From NCBI RefSeq assembly GCF_039523235.1, contig NZ_BAAAEX010000003.1: a stretch of 64,000 nucleotides of DNA, one strand, 5' to 3'. The notes beneath the pieces were generated by a model. It had not been told where the DNA came from. It saw only the letters and a list, made by a program, of their open reading frames with translations, and did no database searches. The position numbers and the translations under genes are program-made. Position 1 is the stretch's first letter. Each line of letters opens with the position of its first letter. Positions 33,240 to 41,934 of the stretch are shown piece by piece. The DNA is from Castellaniella ginsengisoli. Its GTDB lineage: Bacteria; Pseudomonadota; Gammaproteobacteria; Burkholderiales; Burkholderiaceae_B.

Positions 33240-34295
33240 ATGAAAACCCCCACCATCGCCTTGGTCATGATCGTGAAGAACGGTGCGGCCACCTTGACAC
33301 GGTGCCTGTCCAGCGTGCAAGGATATGTCGACGACGCGATCGTGTTGGATACAGGCTCGACGGACGACACCGTGGCCATAGCCCGGGGTTTTGGCGCCCA
33401 GGTGCATCACTTCGACTGGACCAATGATTTCTCGGCCGCACGCAACGCGGCGCTGGCCTGTTCATCGGCGGATTGGAATCTGATCCTGGACGCCGATAAC
33501 TGGCTGGTCTCCGGGCATGATTTATTGAGTACCCTGGGTAGTCAGTCGTTCATCGGCCAGGTGGCGATCCACAATCGTTTCATGCAGGGGCAAGAGGTCC
33601 GGGAATCCATTGAGTGGGTGTCGCGCATTCTGCCGCGTGGTGTCCGCTATGCCGGCAGGATCCACGAGCAACCGGTCAACAACCAGGGGCTGATCAGGCA
33701 GCGGCTCGAGGTGCACGTGGGCCACGATGGTTACATGCCCGAAGGGCTGGCCGCCAAAAAAGGCCGTAACGAAGCCCTGTTGCGTCAGGCATTGGCTGAA
33801 ACCCCGCAGGATGCCTATCTGGCGTATCAGTTGGGCAAAGAGCTGGCCATCTATGGACAACACGACGAGGCGGCCAGGCACTTTTTGCAGGCCATGGCGT
33901 ATTCGACGGGCGCACAGCAGTTCCGCCACGACTTGGTCGTGCGGGCTTTGTATTCGTTGAAGCAGGCCGGGCATCTGGAACGGGCCATTCTACTGGCCGA
34001 GGAAGAATTCCCCTATTGGCAGGATTCCCCGGATTATTTCTTCTGCGTCGCGGACGTTTTCCTGGACTGGGCGATCCAGCACCCCGCCGAGGCAGAATCC
34101 CGGTTTCTGCCGATTGTGGAATCCAGTTGGCTGAAGTGCCTGGAGATCGGTGAACGCCCGGACCTGTCGGAATCCGTCGCTGGCCGGGGCAGCTATCTGG
34201 CCGCGCAGAACCTGGCCGTGCTGTACGAGAACACGGGGCGGGCGGCCCAGGCGGCCGAATACCGGGACAAGGCCCGGGCGATGCGGCCAGGCTAG
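33240..34295 (+). CDS. SunS-like GT2 glycosyltransferase with TPR-type C-terminus
   Basis: A 351-residue protein. N-terminal GT2 domain of the SunS/protein-glycosyltransferase type: 'LVMIVKNGAATLTRCLSSV', 'IVLDTGSTDDTVAIA', 'DWTNDFSAARNAAL' and the DxD motif 'LILDADN'. From about residue 185 the chain is helical with TPR-like repeats ('AYLAYQLGKELAIYGQHDEA', partly quoted; 'AAQNLAVLYENTGRAAQAA'), suited to holding a protein acceptor. Placed directly after the two flagellin genes, it is a strong candidate for a flagellin-modifying enzyme. Confidence 0.83.
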   Translation: MKTPTIALVMIVKNGAATLTRCLSSVQGYVDDAIVLDTGSTDDTVAIARGFGAQVHHFDWTNDFSAARNAALACSSADWNLILDADNWLVSGHDLLSTLGSQSFIGQVAIHNRFMQGQEVRESIEWVSRILPRGVRYAGRIHEQPVNNQGLIRQRLEVHVGHDGYMPEGLAAKKGRNEALLRQALAETPQDAYLAYQLGKELAIYGQHDEAARHFLQAMAYSTGAQQFRHDLVVRALYSLKQAGHLERAILLAEEEFPYWQDSPDYFFCVADVFLDWAIQHPAEAESRFLPIVESSWLKCLEIGERPDLSESVAGRGSYLAAQNLAVLYENTGRAAQAAEYRDKARAMRPG

Positions 34296-34449
34296 GCTGT
34301 CCGCATCCGGCGGCGGAACCCATGCTCTGCATGAGTATGGGTTCTCATGATGTGGCGCAAACTCTTGGCCGCAGCGAAGCTATACGATGAAGCCATCGCC
34401 TGCGGGCGGGCAGGCTGGGATTCCGCTGATCGCATCCAAGGAGAGCATC

Positions 34450-35550
34450 ATGGTCGCCACAATGAAAGCAGCCGTGTTCGTCGAACCCGGCCGAATCGAG
34501 CTGGTTGAAAAACCCATCCCCGATGTCGGCCCCAACGATGCGCTGGTCCGCATCACCACCACCACGATCTGCGGCACCGACGTTCACATCCTCAAGGGCG
34601 AATATCCGGTCGCCCCGGGTCTCACGGTCGGTCATGAGCCCGTGGGCGTCATCGAAAAACTCGGCAGCGCGGTCACCGGCTACGCTGAGGGTCAGCGTGT
34701 GATCGCGGGGGCGATCTGCCCGAATTTCAGTTCCTACGCCGCGCAGGACGGCGTCCCGTCGCAGGATGGCAGTTACTTGATTCCGTCAGGGCGCTGCGGC
34801 TGCCACGGCTACAAAGCCACCGCCGGCTGGCGTTTCGGCAATCTGATCGACGGCACCCAGGCGGAATACGTGCGGGTGCCCGATGCACAGGCCAATCTCG
34901 CGCCGATTCCAGACGACCTGACCGACGAACAGGTGCTGATGTGCCCGGACATCATGTCCACCGGCTTCAAGGGGGCTGAAAACGCAAACATCCGCCTGGG
35001 CGACACGGTGGTCGTCCTCGCCCAGGGGCCGATCGGCCTGTGCGCGACCGCCGGCGCGCGCCTGTTGGGGGCGACCACCATCATCGCGGTGGACGGCAAC
35101 GAACACCGCCTGGGCATTTCGCGGCGGTTGGGCGCCGATGTCACCCTCGATTTCCGCGATTGCGACGTGGTGTCCGAGGTGATGCGGTTGACCGGCGGGC
35201 GTGGTGCGGATTCGGCCATCGAGGCGCTGGGTACGCAAACCACGTTCGAGCAGGCGCTGCGCTGCCTCAAGCCGGGCGGGACGCTGTCCAGCCTGGGCGT
35301 GTATTCGCAGGATCTGAAGATTCCGCTCGATGCCTTTGCCGCCGGCCTGGGCGATCACCGTATCCGCACCGCCCTGTGCCCCGGCGGCAAGGAGCGCATG
35401 CGCCGCCTGATGAACGTGATTGCCGCCGAGCGGCTGGATCTGGGCGTGCTGGTTACCCACCACTACAAGTTGGATGACATCGTCGCGGCCTACGATCTGT
35501 TTGCCCGCCAGCGCGACGGCGTGTTGAAGATCGCCGTCAAACCGGCTTGA
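34450..35550 (+). CDS. Zinc-dependent alcohol dehydrogenase
   Basis: About 366 residues of the medium-chain dehydrogenase family. Catalytic zinc ligands appear in 'TICGTDVHILKG' (Cys) and 'VGHEPVGVIE' (His-Glu), and the cofactor-binding 'VVVLAQGPIGLCATAGARLLG' lies near residue 175. It resembles secondary-alcohol (isopropanol/butanediol-type) dehydrogenases; the substrate is unknown. The start at 34450 has AAGGAG 6 nt upstream; a longer frame to 34387 lacks one. It is alone on its transcript. Confidence 0.85.
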   Translation: MVATMKAAVFVEPGRIELVEKPIPDVGPNDALVRITTTTICGTDVHILKGEYPVAPGLTVGHEPVGVIEKLGSAVTGYAEGQRVIAGAICPNFSSYAAQDGVPSQDGSYLIPSGRCGCHGYKATAGWRFGNLIDGTQAEYVRVPDAQANLAPIPDDLTDEQVLMCPDIMSTGFKGAENANIRLGDTVVVLAQGPIGLCATAGARLLGATTIIAVDGNEHRLGISRRLGADVTLDFRDCDVVSEVMRLTGGRGADSAIEALGTQTTFEQALRCLKPGGTLSSLGVYSQDLKIPLDAFAAGLGDHRIRTALCPGGKERMRRLMNVIAAERLDLGVLVTHHYKLDDIVAAYDLFARQRDGVLKIAVKPA

Positions 35551-35671
35551 ACCGTATCGTCTGACACAGCCCCAATGGGATGACGGGATCGTTTGATCCG
35601 TCCGTACATCCCAGTCTGGTGATGCTGGCGGGTCTTGCCCAGAATGGGGCTCCCGGATTCGGAGCCCTGCC

Positions 35672-36691
35672 ATGCCCGGCCTCGACACTGCACTGTCTGC
35701 CGCTGCGCCCATCGACGACCACGACAGTCCCTGGAAGGAAGCGCTGGAGGTTTTCTTCCTGCAAGCCCTCGAACTATTGGTCCCGGGTCTGCATGCTGAA
35801 ATAGATCGCACAGCCGCGCCGGTTTTTTTGGACAAGGAGCTGCAGGCCATTGCCCTGCCGGGCAAGAAGGGCCGCCGCTTCGTGGACAAGCTGGTCCAGG
35901 TGCGCCTGTGCAGCGGCGCCGCGGCCTGGCTGCTGATCCACGTCGAGGTCGAACGCCGCCTGCGCGGCCGCAAGTCCCTGAGCCTGTTCGCCTGGCGGAT
36001 GTACGAATACCGCCATCGCATCCAGACCCGCCTGATGCGCCAGAGCGATCTGGCTCTGCCGCCGCCCGTCTACAGCCTGGGCATTCTGCTGGACAACCCG
36101 GGTGTGGGCGACCATCTGGTCTACACCGACGAACACCGGGGGCAGGGCGTGCATTTCACCTTTCCTGTCGTAGAATTGGAGGCATGGCGGTCACGCTGGG
36201 ACGAACTGGAATCCCGGGCGGCCGGCAATCCGTTCGCGGTGGTGGTCATGGCGCAGTTGCAGGCCAATCGCTATCGGGATAAGCGCACGCGCCTGGGGCC
36301 CAAATTCGAACTGGTCCGCAGCCTGCGGCGCTATGGCTATGCGCCGAACACCGCCGGCCAGATCTACCGCCTGATTGAATGGATGATCACGCTGCCCAAG
36401 GATCTGGAACCGGAATACCTGCGGGCGGTCAACGCCCTGTCGGAGGAACACAAGATGACGTACGTGACGCTGATTGAACGCGAAGGCATCAAGCGCGGCC
36501 GTGTCGAAGGTCGTGTCGAAGGTCGTGTCGAAGGCCAGGCCGATCTCTTGCTGCGCCAGGTTCGTCGCCGCTTCGGCGCGGTAGACGAGGCGACCGAGCA
36601 GCGCATCCGCAGCGCCCGGGCGCGCGACCTGGAAACCTGGTCCTTGAACATTCTGGACGCTGCGACGCTGGATGACGTCTTTCGCGATTGA
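35672..36691 (+). CDS. Rpn-type/DUF4351 putative nuclease
   Basis: A 339-residue protein. The N-terminal ~180 residues carry a PDDEXK-like core ('LLVPGLHAEIDR', 'KLVQVRLCSGAAAWLLIHVEVE') of the Rpn/transposase_31 family, and the C-terminal ~60 a DUF4351 domain ('DLLLRQVRRRFG', 'WSLNILDAATLDDVF'). Between them is a charged linker with three in-frame 4-residue repeats (R-V-E-G) coded by 12-bp repeats. Rpn nucleases cut DNA, and their repeat-length changes alter activity and phage defence in E. coli. The product is full length, unlike the copy at 14149-15175. Confidence 0.75.
   Translation: MPGLDTALSAAAPIDDHDSPWKEALEVFFLQALELLVPGLHAEIDRTAAPVFLDKELQAIALPGKKGRRFVDKLVQVRLCSGAAAWLLIHVEVERRLRGRKSLSLFAWRMYEYRHRIQTRLMRQSDLALPPPVYSLGILLDNPGVGDHLVYTDEHRGQGVHFTFPVVELEAWRSRWDELESRAAGNPFAVVVMAQLQANRYRDKRTRLGPKFELVRSLRRYGYAPNTAGQIYRLIEWMITLPKDLEPEYLRAVNALSEEHKMTYVTLIEREGIKRGRVEGRVEGRVEGQADLLLRQVRRRFGAVDEATEQRIRSARARDLETWSLNILDAATLDDVFRD
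36499..36534 (+). repeat. Three tandem 12-bp repeats inside the Rpn/DUF4351 gene
   Basis: Three copies of (c/t)cgtgtcgaagg in frame, coding R-V-E-G each, in the linker before the DUF4351 domain. Being in frame, unit gain or loss would only lengthen the linker. Confidence 0.85.
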
Positions 36692-36814
36692 TCAAGCGGT
36701 TTATGGGCCTGCCCAGGACGATCACGGACAAGTACTCGCCATCGCCCTCGGCTTTGCAAAAGTATGCCGCGGCTTTGGTAGGAGGCTGGGGCCTGCTTCG
36801 TGTGACTCCTGGTT

Positions 36815-37213
36815 TTATTCCACCATGGTCCCATCCACATACACCCACACCCCTTCCAGCCGTGTGAAGCGGCTGGTTTCATGGATCCGGGTGGCGCGGC
36901 CGTGGATGCGCACCCGGGCGACGAATTCCACGGTCTCATGATCGGTGTCGGCCCGCTCGTGGCGGCGCACATCCAGGCCCAGCCAGCGTGTTCCTGGCTC
37001 ATTGGGCTCCAGCGCGGCGGGGCGGGTGTCCGGATGCCAGGTCTGCAGCAGATAGTCCAGTTCATCCAGTACATAGGCGCTGTAGCGCGAGCGCATCAGG
37101 GCCTGGGCGTCGGGTGCCCGCAGGCGCAAGGGACCATGATGCCAGCGGCCGCAGCAGTCGGCGTAGGCGGCCGGCAGGCCGCAGGGGCAGGGGTGATCGG
37201 GTGCGTGTTTCAT
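36815..37213 (-). CDS. ychJ: YchJ-family SEC-C metal-binding protein
   Basis: A 132-residue protein of the UPF0225/YchJ family. The N-terminal SEC-C zinc motif is 'CPCGLPAAYADCCGRWH'; the rest is an NTF2-like fold ('LMRSRYSAYVLDELDYLL', 'FVARVRIHG', 'HETSRFTRLEG'). Function is unknown; zinc binding is expected from the Cys set. It starts 38 bp after the stop of the amino-acid permease gene on the same strand and may share its transcript. Confidence 0.9.
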   Translation of the reverse strand: MKHAPDHPCPCGLPAAYADCCGRWHHGPLRLRAPDAQALMRSRYSAYVLDELDYLLQTWHPDTRPAALEPNEPGTRWLGLDVRRHERADTDHETVEFVARVRIHGRATRIHETSRFTRLEGVWVYVDGTMVE

Positions 37214-37251
37214 GAATGATGGCTCGCCGGTCGGCGTGCATGGACACTGGA

Positions 37252-37935
37252 TTAAGCCCCCGTCCGGATCCCCAAACTGCGTTCCACCAGCCACGCGCAG
37301 CCCAGCAAGGTGACGTTGATGGCCAGGTACAGCACGCCGGCGATGATGAAGGTCTCGACGATCAGGTAGCTCTGGCTCATCAGGCGCCGGGCGAAGCCGG
37401 TCAGTTCCATCACGGCGATGGTCGAGGCCAGGCTGGTGCCTTTGATCGCCAGCACCAGCTCGTTGCTGTAGGCCGGAAAGGCCTGGCGGATGGCCAGGGG
37501 GAAACGGATGCGGCGAAAGATCTGCAGGCGGCTCATGCCGCAGGAGGCGGCGGCATCCAGTTGGCCGGCGGGCACGGACTGCAATCCGCCACGGATGGCT
37601 TCGCTCATGTAGGCGCCGCTGTTCAGGGCGATGGCCAGGATGGCGCAGCGCGCACCGTCGGAGAACAGCCACCACAAGGCGGGCTGCTCGCGTACGAACT
37701 CGAGCGTGCCGATGCCGTAGTACAGCAGGAACAACTGAATCAGCAGCGGCGTGCCGCGAAATACGGTGCTGTAGGCAAAGGCGGTGCCCGACACCAGCGG
37801 GTGGCGCGTGGTGCGCATCAACGCCGCGCCCAGGCCCAGCAGCGAGGCGAACAGAATGGAGAACAGGCCGATGCGCAGAGTGATCCAGAACCCTTCGATC
37901 AGGACCGGGACGGCTTTTTCGAACAGGTCGATCAT
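37252..37935 (-). CDS. Amino-acid ABC transporter permease (HisM/ArtM-type)
   Basis: A 227-residue inner-membrane permease with about five TM segments and the EAA loop 'AAASCGMSRLQIFRRIRFPLA', which docks on the ATPase. The conserved 'TVFRGTPLLIQLFLLYYG' marks the polar-amino-acid subfamily. It overlaps the preceding permease by 4 nt (ATGA), so the two form the membrane heterodimer. No ATPase gene lies in the cluster. Confidence 0.9.
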   Translation of the reverse strand: MIDLFEKAVPVLIEGFWITLRIGLFSILFASLLGLGAALMRTTRHPLVSGTAFAYSTVFRGTPLLIQLFLLYYGIGTLEFVREQPALWWLFSDGARCAILAIALNSGAYMSEAIRGGLQSVPAGQLDAAASCGMSRLQIFRRIRFPLAIRQAFPAYSNELVLAIKGTSLASTIAVMELTGFARRLMSQSYLIVETFIIAGVLYLAINVTLLGCAWLVERSLGIRTGA

Positions 37936-38648
37936 CGCCCGGCCCCCCGCATGCCGCGACCGAAGTGGCGCTCGGCCCAGACGAACAGGCCCTGGCTGCA
38001 GGCGCCGATCAGGAAATACAGGATGCCGGCCATCAGGTACAGGGCCAGGGGCGCGCGCGTGGCGGCGGCGCCCAGGACGGCGGCGCGCATGAGTTCGACC
38101 AGGCCCACCAGGGACACCAGGGCGGTGTCCTTGAGGGCGGCCTGCCAGACGTTGTTGGCGCCGGGCAGGGCGTACCAGAACAATTGCGGCAGGGTGATGC
38201 GGCGCAGGCACTGGCGGCGGTCCAGGCCGATGGCGCGGGCGGCTTCGAGCTGGCCGGGATCGATGGCCTTGAAGGCGCCGCGAAAGACCTCCACGCTGTA
38301 CGAGCCCGAGATCAGCGCAATGGCCAGGATGCCGACCAGCATGGGAAACACGGTGCTCATCAGGTCGTCCCATTCCAGCCAGTCGGCCAGGTCGGCGGCG
38401 GGCTGCACCGCGCCGAAGAACAGCAGGTAAATGATGAGCAGTTCGGGGATGCTGCGCACGATCAGGGTGTACAGGGCGACGAGCGCGCGCGCCGCACGGT
38501 TGGCGCCGGTCTTGGCGGCCGCGCCGGCAATGCCGATGGCCATGCCCAGGCAGATGCCGCAGATGCTGATGAAAACGGTCATGGCCGCGCCGCGCAGCAG
38601 CATGCCGCCCCAGCCGGCGCTCAGGATATCGTGCAGAGACTGGATCAT
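37932..38648 (-). CDS. Amino-acid ABC transporter permease (HisQ/ArtQ-type)
   Basis: About 238 residues, five TM segments, 'LIVRSIPELLIIYLLFFG' and EAA loop 'EAARAIGLDRRQCLRRITLPQ'. ATG at 38648 is preferred to a TTG four codons upstream (38660). It sits between the solute-binding protein gene (110 bp upstream) and the second permease (4-nt overlap), the classical order binding protein-Q-M. It is basic-amino-acid-like by these features; the substrate is not certain. Confidence 0.9.
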   Translation of the reverse strand: MIQSLHDILSAGWGGMLLRGAAMTVFISICGICLGMAIGIAGAAAKTGANRAARALVALYTLIVRSIPELLIIYLLFFGAVQPAADLADWLEWDDLMSTVFPMLVGILAIALISGSYSVEVFRGAFKAIDPGQLEAARAIGLDRRQCLRRITLPQLFWYALPGANNVWQAALKDTALVSLVGLVELMRAAVLGAAATRAPLALYLMAGILYFLIGACSQGLFVWAERHFGRGMRGAGR

Positions 38649-38758
38649 GGAATCGAGCAAAAACCCCAGGGCGGTGCCGGGATGAAGCCGCCGGCGGCCC
38701 TGGGGGCGTGACGCGGGCCCCGGGCGGGGCCGCTTGCGTCGTCAGGCATGGTCGAGGA

Positions 38759-39574
38759 TTACTTGCAGGCGGCGTAGTTGGACAGATCGACGCCGAACCA
38801 CTTGGTGCTGGAGGCCTTGATGGTGCCGTCGGTGATCAGCTCGCACAGGGCCTTGTCCACCTTGGCCTTCAGTTCGGTGTTTTTCTGATTGATGCCCGCT
38901 CCGATGCCCAGGCCCAGGACTTCCGGGTCGGCGCTGCTCTTGACCACGGCCTCGGCCAAGGCGAATTTCTCCTTGCCGGAGGTCTCCAGGAACTGGCTTT
39001 GGGGGGTGACTTCGGAGAAGGTCGCGTCCAGGCGGCCGGCCGCCAGGTCCATTTGCATCTGGTCCTGGGTCTCGTAGGTCTTGAGCTTCATGTCCGGGGC
39101 GTATTTCTGCAGGAAGGCGCCCTGGGTGGTGCCGCTTTGCACGCCGACGGTCTTGCCCGCCAGGCCGGCCATCAGGGCCTTGGGATCGGCGGCCTTCAGC
39201 AGGGCATCGCCCTTGGGCAGCACGAAGGCGGAATCCTCGGTGGCATAGGGGATGCTGAAGGAGATGACCTTGGCGCGCTCGGCGGTGACGGACATGCCGG
39301 AAATCACCAGGTCGAAGCGCTCGGCCTGCAGGGCCGGGATCAGGCTGTCGAAGGCCTGGACCACGAAGCGGCATTTCATGTCCAGCTTCTGGCACAGGGC
39401 CTGGCCGACGTCGGCGTCGAACCCGGTGACCTTGCCGCTGGCGTCGACCATGCTCCAGGGCGGATAGCCGCCCTCGGTGCCGATTTTCAGCGTGGCGGCC
39501 GAAACCGTAGTGGCCAGGCCTGCAAGGCCGAGGGCGGCGCACAGCGCAGCCTGTCGTGCGATGGAAATCACCAT
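38759..39574 (-). CDS. Periplasmic amino-acid-binding protein
   Basis: About 271 residues with a Sec signal peptide ('RQAALCAALGLAGLATTVSA', cleavage near Ala-Ala). The mature part has the family-3 solute-binding signature 'GFDADVGQALCQKL', plus 'ISGMSVTAERAKVISFSIPY' (the 'SGMSVTxxR' carboxylate-binding Arg) and 'DATFSEVTPQ'. It resembles lysine/arginine/ornithine- or octopine-type binding proteins. Start at 39574 gives the signal peptide; a TTG at 39637 is less likely. It is the first gene of the ABC operon. Confidence 0.9.
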   Translation of the reverse strand: MVISIARQAALCAALGLAGLATTVSAATLKIGTEGGYPPWSMVDASGKVTGFDADVGQALCQKLDMKCRFVVQAFDSLIPALQAERFDLVISGMSVTAERAKVISFSIPYATEDSAFVLPKGDALLKAADPKALMAGLAGKTVGVQSGTTQGAFLQKYAPDMKLKTYETQDQMQMDLAAGRLDATFSEVTPQSQFLETSGKEKFALAEAVVKSSADPEVLGLGIGAGINQKNTELKAKVDKALCELITDGTIKASSTKWFGVDLSNYAACK

Positions 39575-39640
39575 GGACGGAATCCTAATGAGAGGTTGGG
39601 ATTGGGAAAGGAGTAATAGTAGTACATCATGGGCCAAGGT

Positions 39641-41005
39641 TCACCCGATCTGGACGACCGTCTCGGGGTAGCGCACCCGGCTGCGGCGTTGCGTGCCGAG
39701 GCTGTAGACCAGCGTCAGGGGACCCAGGCGGCCGATGAACATCAACAGCATCAGCACGATCTGGCTGGGCAGGCTCAGGGCGCGGGTCAGGTCGGGGCTG
39801 ATGCCGGTGGTGCTGAAGGCCGACATGACCTCCATGACCACGGCGATGAAGGGCATATCCTCGAACAGGCTGACCAGGAAAATGCCCAGGCAGACCAGCA
39901 GGCCCGACATCATCATCAGGGCCAGGGCTTTCTGGATGGTTTCCGGCGCGATCGTGCGATGCATCAGCACGACCTCCTTGCGCTGCAGGATGTAGGCGCG
40001 GACCACGGCCAGCAGGACGATGAAAGTGGCGAGCTTGATGCCGCTGGCGGTCGACAGCGAGCCGCCGCCAATGAACATCAGGCCGGTGAGCAGGAAGCGC
40101 GAGCTGTCGTAGAGCTGGCCGACGTCGACGCTGGCAAAGCCGGCGGTGCGCGCCGCGATGACCTGGGTCCAGGCCGCCAGCCCCTGGCTTGCGGCGGGCA
40201 GCGCCCCCAGGGTGTGCGGGTTGCGCGCCTCGATCAGCCAGAACAGCATGAAACCGGCCAGGTTCAGGATCAGGGTGCCGATCAGCATCAGCCGCGTGTA
40301 GTAGGCCAGTGTGGCCCAACTGCGTTTCTGCTGGATGTCGGCCAGCACGCTGAAGCCCAGGCCGCCCAGGATGATGCATCCGGTGATGACGAAGGTCGTG
40401 ACCGGGTCTCCGGCAAAGCCGGCCATGCTGCCCGGGAACAGCGACACGCCGGCATTGTTGAAAGCCGAGACGGCGTGGAACCCGGCCAGCAGAAAGGCAT
40501 GTTCAAGGCTGTCGTGGCGCCACCACCAGAGCGTGAGGATCAGGACGGCCGCGCCTTCGATGGCCAGGGAAAACTTCAGCACCGTCAGCGCCGTCTGGCG
40601 GATGCGGGCCACGCTGGTCTGATTGAAGGCTTCGAGCGCCAGCGCCTGGTATTTCAGGCTGACGCGCTTGCCCAGCGTCAGGGTGGCGATGATGGCGAAG
40701 GTGACAAAGCCGATGCCGCCGATCTGCACCAGGGCCAGCAGCACCGCCTGGCCGAAGAAAGTCAGGTCCGTGGCCGGATCGATCAGCATCAGGCCGGTGA
40801 CGGTGACGGCGGAGGTGGCGGTGAACAGCGCCTCGAACACGCCGAAAGGGTGGCGCTGCGCGATGGGCAGGGCCAACAGCAGGGTTCCGGCCAGGATCAG
40901 GACCAGGAAGCTGCCGGCCAGCACGGCCGGCGGGCTGGCCTGCAACTGGCCGGTATGGCGCGCCTGGCGGTAGGCCTGCAGCGGATGGAGGTTGATGCGG
41001 GCCAT
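39641..41005 (-). CDS. ktrB: Potassium uptake channel subunit, KtrB/TrkH family
   Basis: About 454 residues with four M1-P-M2 units. The filter regions are visible as 'ATSAVTVTGLML', 'SAFNNAGVSLFP', 'AARTAGFASVDV' and 'SAFSTTGISPDL', each with the conserved Gly. Length fits KtrB better than TrkH. It forms the membrane channel driven by K+ and usually Na+ gradients and is gated by the RCK protein coded just upstream (43 bp). ATG at 41005 is chosen over a TTG at 41011. Confidence 0.92.
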   Translation of the reverse strand: MARINLHPLQAYRQARHTGQLQASPPAVLAGSFLVLILAGTLLLALPIAQRHPFGVFEALFTATSAVTVTGLMLIDPATDLTFFGQAVLLALVQIGGIGFVTFAIIATLTLGKRVSLKYQALALEAFNQTSVARIRQTALTVLKFSLAIEGAAVLILTLWWWRHDSLEHAFLLAGFHAVSAFNNAGVSLFPGSMAGFAGDPVTTFVITGCIILGGLGFSVLADIQQKRSWATLAYYTRLMLIGTLILNLAGFMLFWLIEARNPHTLGALPAASQGLAAWTQVIAARTAGFASVDVGQLYDSSRFLLTGLMFIGGGSLSTASGIKLATFIVLLAVVRAYILQRKEVVLMHRTIAPETIQKALALMMMSGLLVCLGIFLVSLFEDMPFIAVVMEVMSAFSTTGISPDLTRALSLPSQIVLMLLMFIGRLGPLTLVYSLGTQRRSRVRYPETVVQIG

Positions 41006-41048
41006 GCTCAATCGGGGCGGACGGTGTGCCGGGTCATGGGAGGGCGGC

Positions 41049-41705
41049 TCAGCTCAGTTTCGGAGCGGCGTTTTTCAGGAAATGCAGCGGACCGAACAGG
41101 ATCAGCGTGTCCTTGGCGCGCACCACGAACTGGTCGGTGGGATGCACGGTGGTCTCGCCTTTGCGCTTGACGGCCAGGGCGTGGATGGCGCCCGGCGGGT
41201 CGGTGGTCAGGGCGTCGCCCAGGGTGCGGCCATCCAGTTGAGCGCTGGCTTCGATCTCGACCACGAAGTCGCCGTTGCCCAGGGAGATATAGTCGTTGAC
41301 CATGGGGTAGCTGAGCACCTGGGCGATCCGGATGCCCATTTCATCCTCTGGGTGGATGATGCGGTTGGCGCCCAGTTTGGCGAGAATCAGGTGATGCGCG
41401 CGCGAGGAGGCCTTGACCCACAAGACCTTCACGCCAAGGGCCTTCAGGTGCACGGTGCAGACCAGGCTGGCCTGCAGATCTTCGCCGATGGCGACCAGGA
41501 CCACGTCGTATTCGGCCAGGCCCAGCTCCGCCAGCGCGTCGCGGTCGGTGACGTCGGCGATGGCGGCGCGGGTGAGCTTGTCGGCCATCTGGTCGACCAC
41601 GCGGCCGTCGGCGTCCACGCCCAGAACCGAATGGCCCAGCCGCATCAATTCTAGCGAGGTGGCGCTGCCGAAGCGGCCCAGGCCGATGACGGCGAATTGT
41701 CCCAT
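41049..41705 (-). CDS. ktrA: KtrA/TrkA-type RCK regulatory subunit
   Basis: A 218-residue protein with one RCK_N Rossmann domain ('AVIGLGRFGSATSLELMRLG', partly; 'VLGVDADGR', 'ADVTDRDALAELGL') and one RCK_C domain in the last 80 residues. A single RCK unit means KtrA and not the duplicated TrkA. It binds NAD(H)/ATP/c-di-AMP-type ligands and gates the channel. Start has GGAAGGATCACC just upstream. Confidence 0.9.
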   Translation of the reverse strand: MGQFAVIGLGRFGSATSLELMRLGHSVLGVDADGRVVDQMADKLTRAAIADVTDRDALAELGLAEYDVVLVAIGEDLQASLVCTVHLKALGVKVLWVKASSRAHHLILAKLGANRIIHPEDEMGIRIAQVLSYPMVNDYISLGNGDFVVEIEASAQLDGRTLGDALTTDPPGAIHALAVKRKGETTVHPTDQFVVRAKDTLILFGPLHFLKNAAPKLS

Positions 41706-41934
41706 GGTGATCCTTCCGTGTTCCTGTTGGCGCAATTTGAGCATATCGCCCCCGCAGCCGGGAGGCCTGGACGCTTTTGATGAGCCCGGGGTGGCGTCGC
41801 GGCCATGGTCATGGGGGCGAAAATCTGGTAAAAACCCTGATGGATTTTTTGTATATATTGACTGTTTGGATGGTGCGTTGCAGCAAACTACCCTGGGGAA
41901 TGCGCTGAGCCAGCCCCGCTTTTTCCCGCATGAT

